A DNA stretch of 64,000 nt from Gnetum montanum (taxonomy: Eukaryota; Streptophyta; Gnetopsida; Gnetales; Gnetaceae). The notes under the pieces were generated by a model, which did no database searches, had not been told where the DNA came from, and saw nothing but the letters and a program-made list of their open reading frames with translations. The stretch spans positions 586,733 to 650,732 of the forward strand of contig MNCI01002249.1 of the NCBI GenBank assembly GCA_015680685.1. The letters run 5' to 3'. Each line of letters begins with the position of its first letter. Within the stretch, counting starts at the first letter, position 1. The position numbers and the translations under genes were made by a program. Positions 59,855 through 64,000 of this stretch are shown piece by piece.

Positions 59855-60863
59855 TGATGAGTGGCAAGGTACCCCTACACTCAACCATACGAATACGAGC
59901 GTGCACGCGCGATCGGGTCGAACTCCGCAGACTAAATGCCTTAACACCACAAGAAACACTTGGGGTTAATCGTTCGTTGTCTTCCCAGGCTTGCTTGTAA
60001 GTGTCACGGTGTATGGTTAAGCAAGTCTGAGGTATGTGATTTTTTTGGTATTTTCAGGTTTATCTTCTAAGCTATGAGAGGAAAGGGTAGAGAAACTAAG
60101 CTAGCTCTAACTAATGTCCTAGTCTAAATTAACTAGCATCAGCATCCGTTCCCACTTACCGGACACACCCTAAACTATGCAACTATGGCTTACCAAACGC
60201 TAATCGTTACTGGGATCACCACACGTAACGCAAGTGCTCGAAGTGGTCGTACTGAGGCACCTATTTAGCTTAAGTGTGATAAGCAGCCGATTCCTTAGCT
60301 AGCCGTACACACCCGTGGGTGCTCGTAACTAAGTTGTACTTATCACACGTTCTAGCCTAACAATGAGTAGCCGATTCCTTGACTAGCCGTACACATTGGA
60401 CTACCACTGGGATAACCAAGCGCAGAATCCTAGAATACACTACTGGGTTACCAAGCAGCCAATGCTCATAATCAAGTCGTACTCATGCGTTGCGACAAGC
60501 AGCCGATTCCTTGACTAGCCGTACACGTCCGTAGACGCTCGTAATCAAGTCGTACTTGTGCGTACTAGGACAGCAGTAAATAAACAACAATAAAACCATG
60601 TACTGCAAGGTTTATCCAATTAAGTTCATCTTTATTACTGTACACAACTTGGGTTCAGGTTACAAGCTGCTCGAATAAAGAGCCGTTCACTCTAGGACTC
60701 CTACTGCGGGCACATGGGGAAAAAATCTAACTCTGGAGTGATCAATCTGCCAGAGCTTCGCTACTTCTAGCTAGGATTGGGAAATGAAGGGAGTGCCGCC
60801 TCTTATTTATAGATATGGCGGCGGACCGCGATATCGTAGCACAGTGCATGTTGTGTCTCATCA
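59855..60863 (-). repeat. 3' LTR of element 3 (1,009 bp)
   Basis: Ends are TGATGAG and CTCATCA. TATTTATA is at 60804-60811. U3 is short, with CGATATCGCGG-type palindromes like those of the LTR at 5141. CpGs are abundant (ATACGAGCGTGCACGCGCGA near 59890). It is longer than its relatives because of triplicated units in its U5 half. Confidence 0.92.
60283..60560 (-). repeat. Repeated units inside the LTR of element 3
   Basis: A GCAGCCGATTCCTTGACTAG motif followed by CCGTACAC occurs at about 60283, 60367 and 60499. It is interspersed with GCTCGTAATCAAGTCGTACT repeats near 60330, 60466 and 60538. Spacing is 84 and 132 bp. They explain the extra length of this LTR. Confidence 0.8.
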
Positions 60864-62856
60864 TACCCCCATGACTGAATGAAAACTCGTCCTCGAGTTC
60901 CTTACAATGATATCAAGTAGGTATGGGATTATTAGGGGAAATGGAACTAATGGGATGACATGTGAACGGTCTTTATTACAAGACTTGACAAAAACTGGTG
61001 TTCATGACAACAAGGGTGAACACCTTATTACAATGACATCAGGCCACATTTGGCAGCTGAGAGAAAATAGGAGAGAGAATAGAAGAGAAGAAGAAAGAAG
61101 AGTCTTGCTGCTGCCAATGCCTAGGTTGCGCCTTTCATTGTCCATCCGTAAGCGCATTATCCATTCCACTCCTTGCATAGCTGCTTCAGCGCTGCTCCAC
61201 TCCAAGTGTTTGCTCCAGATCCATTCCGTTGTGTCTTGAATTGCCATCTGCACACACAACACAACCATATATTAGCAAGGGTAATTGAATCATTAAGTAA
61301 AGCATACCTTGCTTCGGTGTAAGTCCATTGGCTAAGTTGTGGTATGGCTAATATGGATCTGGGAATATGTAAATCATGACTACCGAAGGTATAGGGGTTA
61401 GGAAGAGAAACGAAAAAAATTCGGGGCGTAGGATAAAAATCAAAAAATCAGGCCCCGTACCCCCATGACTAATCGCGAACCTCCGGTAGCGTTAGAATGG
61501 AGAAAGAAAAGGGGTAAGAAAGATAGGTAAAAAGGGACAACTATGGCATCAATAAAGGGGATGTCATGATGGAAATGAACAAAAAGGTTAATTAATTGCA
61601 AAACGTTAAGGAAAAGAAGTTAACTAATGTTCCAAATAGGAATGTCAGTGGGTCCTCCCCAAAGCAGGCTCATGCCCTTAATGCCCTGACAATCCCACAT
61701 TCAAAGAGTCCGTAGGCTCGGGGAATGTCCTTTGGAAACAAGAGTTAAAGTCTTAACCGGAAGAATTTACCAAAAAGAAAACAAAGCATCAACCAAAGTA
61801 TATACAATGATACAACCGGCAATGAGGTGAACAATGGAGAGAAGGATGGGAAGAAGAGAAGTGGAATGGAATCCCAAGAACAAGGTGGTGTACAGCCCCT
61901 TGTGTGTTTCATGATTAATGTGACTTGGCGAATCTCATTCCAACTCTGGCCTCAAACCAACCACTTCCAGTGACTTCGCATCAATGCAGTTGGTTAAATC
62001 ATCCACTTGGGTAACAAGGATGCAACTTCGAGAAGCCACCACCATTCCGACGAAACAACAGAGAGAATGGGAAGCGAGAAGGGCCTTAGTTAGAGGGAAC
62101 ACTTTGGTTCCATAACCAGTGCTTGTAGCCCAAATTTATTCCGTCTAAGGGGTGTGCTTTGAATCCTCACTTTTAGCTTTTTAGCTTTTTCTTCTTCTCT
62201 TTTTTCTGTTTTTCCATTTTTTTTTTTTTTTTTTTTGTTTTGTGTTTTTATGCGTGGGGACCACACCATGCAAAGACTTCTTTATTTTTATTGTCTCAGC
62301 TTCCGATTATTGGGTTACATCGGAACGGTAAGAAAACCCAAGAAGAAAACATCCAAGCACCCAAGTGAATGACCAACACAAGAGCACCAAGTTCCCTTGA
62401 AGTCACACCCTTTTCAAATCCTTGAGTCCTTCCTTAGTTTGAGAAATGCCCAGTCACTGGTTCGTTAAAGTTCTTATTGGAAGGGAACTGTACATTTCCA
62501 AGCCAAGGGAAACCATAGACTTGATGGATGGATGGATGAAGTGATCTCATTGCCTGCCATATCAAAAGAACATACCTTAGTATCAACAATGTAACTTAAA
62601 GGTAAAAACCAAACATTAGCAATTAATGAAAAACAGTTCATCCCATCGGCCCGAACACTTATTGGGTGACGAATTTACATGATGGATGACACACACACAC
62701 ACACACACACACAAAGATAGAAAAATATAACGATGTTGTAAAACAAAAACAAGAAAAGTTAAAGAAATTTGTAAAACAAAAATGTGAAAAACAAAAAAGT
62801 TGTAAAACAAAAACGTGTAAAACAAAAACTGAAAAAGAACTGAGGGCCCCATATGG
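60864..62856 (-). other. Noncoding 3' region of element 3
   Basis: It contains the shared GTGGGTCCTCCCCAAAGCAG block (61649-61668, plus orientation), a hydrophobic short frame near 61780-61930 on the minus strand, a T tract at about 62217-62236, an (AC)13 microsatellite at 62689-62714 and the GGCCATCTCCCCCATGACTG block at the integrase end. The open stretch 62616-62993 is a composition artefact over the microsatellite. Confidence 0.6.
62689..62714. repeat. (AC)13 microsatellite
   Basis: Thirteen uninterrupted AC units inside the 3' region of element 3. Confidence 0.95.
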
Positions 62857-64000
62857 TTAGCATAGGTGGCCATCTCCCCCATGACTGAGTTGTAAGGGAG
62901 AGATCCGAAATAATGAGCGTGGTTGACCGCTGGTAGAAGTGTGACTTGTACTGGCTGGCGCAAATTCACGGAAAGGTTTTGTCTGTTGTACATTAACCAA
63001 TAACCTTTTATCCGGGCTATCAGGCTTGTATATCATCATGGCCCCGGAGGGAAAGGTAGTATGAATAATGTAAGGTCCTTCCCACAAGGTCTGAAATTTC
63101 GTACGTTGGGGTACATGTGTGGGGTTCCAGTAAAGAACCTTATCTCCTGGTTTATACCTAAGCCTTTGGATCCTTAAGTCATGCCGTTGTTTACTGTGTG
63201 CTTTGTGCAACTCATTTAACGACAGTGCAACCAAGCGATTCTCATCTAACACATTCAAAGTTGCTAGTCGTTGTTTTTGTGCTAGGTCGAGATCCAGGTG
63301 AAGTTCGCAAGCCATGGACAGTGTACGGAGCTCACTCTGTATAGGCAGCTTTGGAAGTTTTCCGTACACTAGCTCATAGGGAGAATATCCTGTAGGGAGC
63401 TTCCAAGTGGAACGATACGCCCAAAGAGCGTCATTTAATTTCGTGCTCCAGTCGCGCCTAAATTTGCTAATTGTTCGTGTTAATATTCTGGTAATCTCCC
63501 TATTAGTAACTTCAGCTTGGCCATTAGCTTGGGGATGATAAGGTGTGGTCAGTTTATGCTCAACCCCTAAGCGTTGCATCAATTTTCTAAAGGTTGCACC
63601 TGTAAAATGCATTTCATTGTCGGAAATAAGTGCACGAGGCACACCAAACCTGTTAACGATTTGTTGCTGTACAAATCGGGCTGCTATAGATGACGTGCAA
63701 TCGGTTACAGCGGCTACTTCGGCCCATTTAGTTAAGTAATCAAAAGCAACGATTATGTATGCTTTTCCGTTGGACATTGGTGTAATCGGTCCCATGAAAT
63801 CAATCCCCCAGATGTCAAAGGGTTCTAGAGGTTGAATCCATTGTTGCGGACCCTCCATCCGAGCAGTCATTCCCCCATCACGTTGGCATCGCTCACAGGA
63901 TCGAGCAAACTGATGGGCATCCCGAAATAGCGTTGGCCAGTAATATCCTGCAAGCAGGATTTTAGTGTCTGTGCGTCTCCCAACATAATGACCTCCACAA
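62857..64000 (-). CDS. Integrase (pol C-terminus) of element 3, partial at window edge
   Basis: One frame is open from the window edge to a stop at 62857, about 381 codons. It has an HHCC zinc finger (GGHYVGRRTDTKILL...FARSCERCQRDGG), then the DDE core: first Asp in WGIDFMGPITP, second in LISDNEMHF, Glu in HPQANGQAEVTNREI. The C-terminal part has PGDKVLYWNP and a GPY/F-like module (LWEGPYIIHTTFPSGA), ending in a Ser/Thr-rich tail. Integrase joins element cDNA to chromosomal DNA as part of the pol polyprotein. All catalytic residues visible here are present and no stop occurs, unlike the copies at 18770 and 47101. The rest of pol and the 5' LTR lie to the right, so whether the whole element is intact cannot be judged. 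Confidence 0.9.
   Translation of the reverse strand, partial: CGGHYVGRRTDTKILLAGYYWPTLFRDAHQFARSCERCQRDGGMTARMEGPQQWIQPLEPFDIWGIDFMGPITPMSNGKAYIIVAFDYLTKWAEVAAVTDCTSSIAARFVQQQIVNRFGVPRALISDNEMHFTGATFRKLMQRLGVEHKLTTPYHPQANGQAEVTNREITRILTRTISKFRRDWSTKLNDALWAYRSTWKLPTGYSPYELVYGKLPKLPIQSELRTLSMACELHLDLDLAQKQRLATLNVLDENRLVALSLNELHKAHSKQRHDLRIQRLRYKPGDKVLYWNPTHVPQRTKFQTLWEGPYIIHTTFPSGAMMIYKPDSPDKRLLVNVQQTKPFREFAPASTSHTSTSGQPRSLFRISPLQLSHGGDGHLC

Larger units (their letters stand above)
59855..64000 (-). mobile_element. Element 3: youngest Ty3 (OTA) element, minus strand, 3' portion
   Basis: It has a 3' LTR 59855-60863, polypurine tract (GTCATGGGGGTA on the minus strand, 60864-60875), a 2-kb noncoding 3' region and an open integrase reaching the window edge. 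It inserted into the RT of element 2 with left target GATGG (59850-59854). Retained CpGs and an intact integrase frame suggest it is the youngest insertion in the nest. Confidence 0.92.

Noticed and set aside
62616-62993. 125-codon minus-strand frame
   Set aside because: It runs through an AC microsatellite and T-rich noncoding sequence and overlaps the integrase end in another frame.
1-64000. CRISPR arrays, bacterial operons, rRNA or tRNA genes
   Set aside because: Direct repeats here are tandem or LTR-type without spacer structure. Gene structure is eukaryotic, and I saw no rRNA or complete tRNA sequence. The tRNA matches are only primer-binding sites.

Overview
This is plant nuclear DNA, almost certainly from a seed plant with a large, repeat-rich genome. 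A gymnosperm is my best guess, but the sequence alone does not settle it. Reasons: Ty3- and Ty1-type LTR retrotransposons with plant primer-binding sites, a LINE, a hAT relic, the 3' half of a TIR-NBS-LRR-type resistance gene (a class absent from grasses and other monocots), a plant MCTP (multi-C2) fragment, GT-AG introns, and no bacterial gene organisation. About 85-90% of the window is mobile DNA and nearly every reading frame is broken. The only long open, well-conserved coding stretch is an integrase running off the right edge.

Layout. 1-1650: 3' end of a Ty3-type element. 1657-8950: two copies of a non-autonomous LTR element carrying a long coiled-coil ORF instead of gag-pol, with LTRs at 5141-6007 and 8035-8950. 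8951-11110: a broken chromovirus-like gag-pol. 12719-22740: a complete but old Ty3 element of the OTA (Athila/Tat-like) type, + strand, with both LTRs. 23229-26790: a LINE on the minus strand, containing a 211-bp duplicate bounded by single Ns (probable assembly error). 27492-32547: a complete Ty1/copia element on the minus strand with a perfect TTCCA target duplication. 34960-37140: a hAT transposase relic. 37826-41370: 3' exons of a TNL-type resistance gene on the minus strand, split by a GC-rich 1,817-bp solo LTR with a CCATG target duplication. 43750-44267: an MCTP pseudogene fragment cut off by an LTR. 44268-64000: a nest of four insertions of one LTR family (element 1, minus; element 2, plus, inside the LTR of element 1; a solo LTR inside the LTR of element 2; element 3, minus, inside the RT of element 2).

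How the parts relate. Most LTRs belong to one superfamily: ends TGATGAG...CTCATCA, about 820-1010 bp, TATAAATA box about 85-150 bp in, AATAAA-like signal, tandem TTGGTAACCCAGT units in U5, and, where visible, a primer-binding site matching tRNA-Asp. The non-autonomous coiled-coil element shares these LTRs and the polypurine-tract region, so it was probably mobilised by the autonomous members. Within the superfamily the short U3 segment between TGATGAG and the TATA box is replaced in nearly every copy by a different set of short palindromic repeats, while the rest of the LTR stays alignable. This is the most unusual pattern I see. The coiled-coil ORF stays in one frame for about 930 codons, and all its internal stops can be explained by C-to-T change at CAG, CGA or CAA codons, which suggests decay driven by cytosine methylation.
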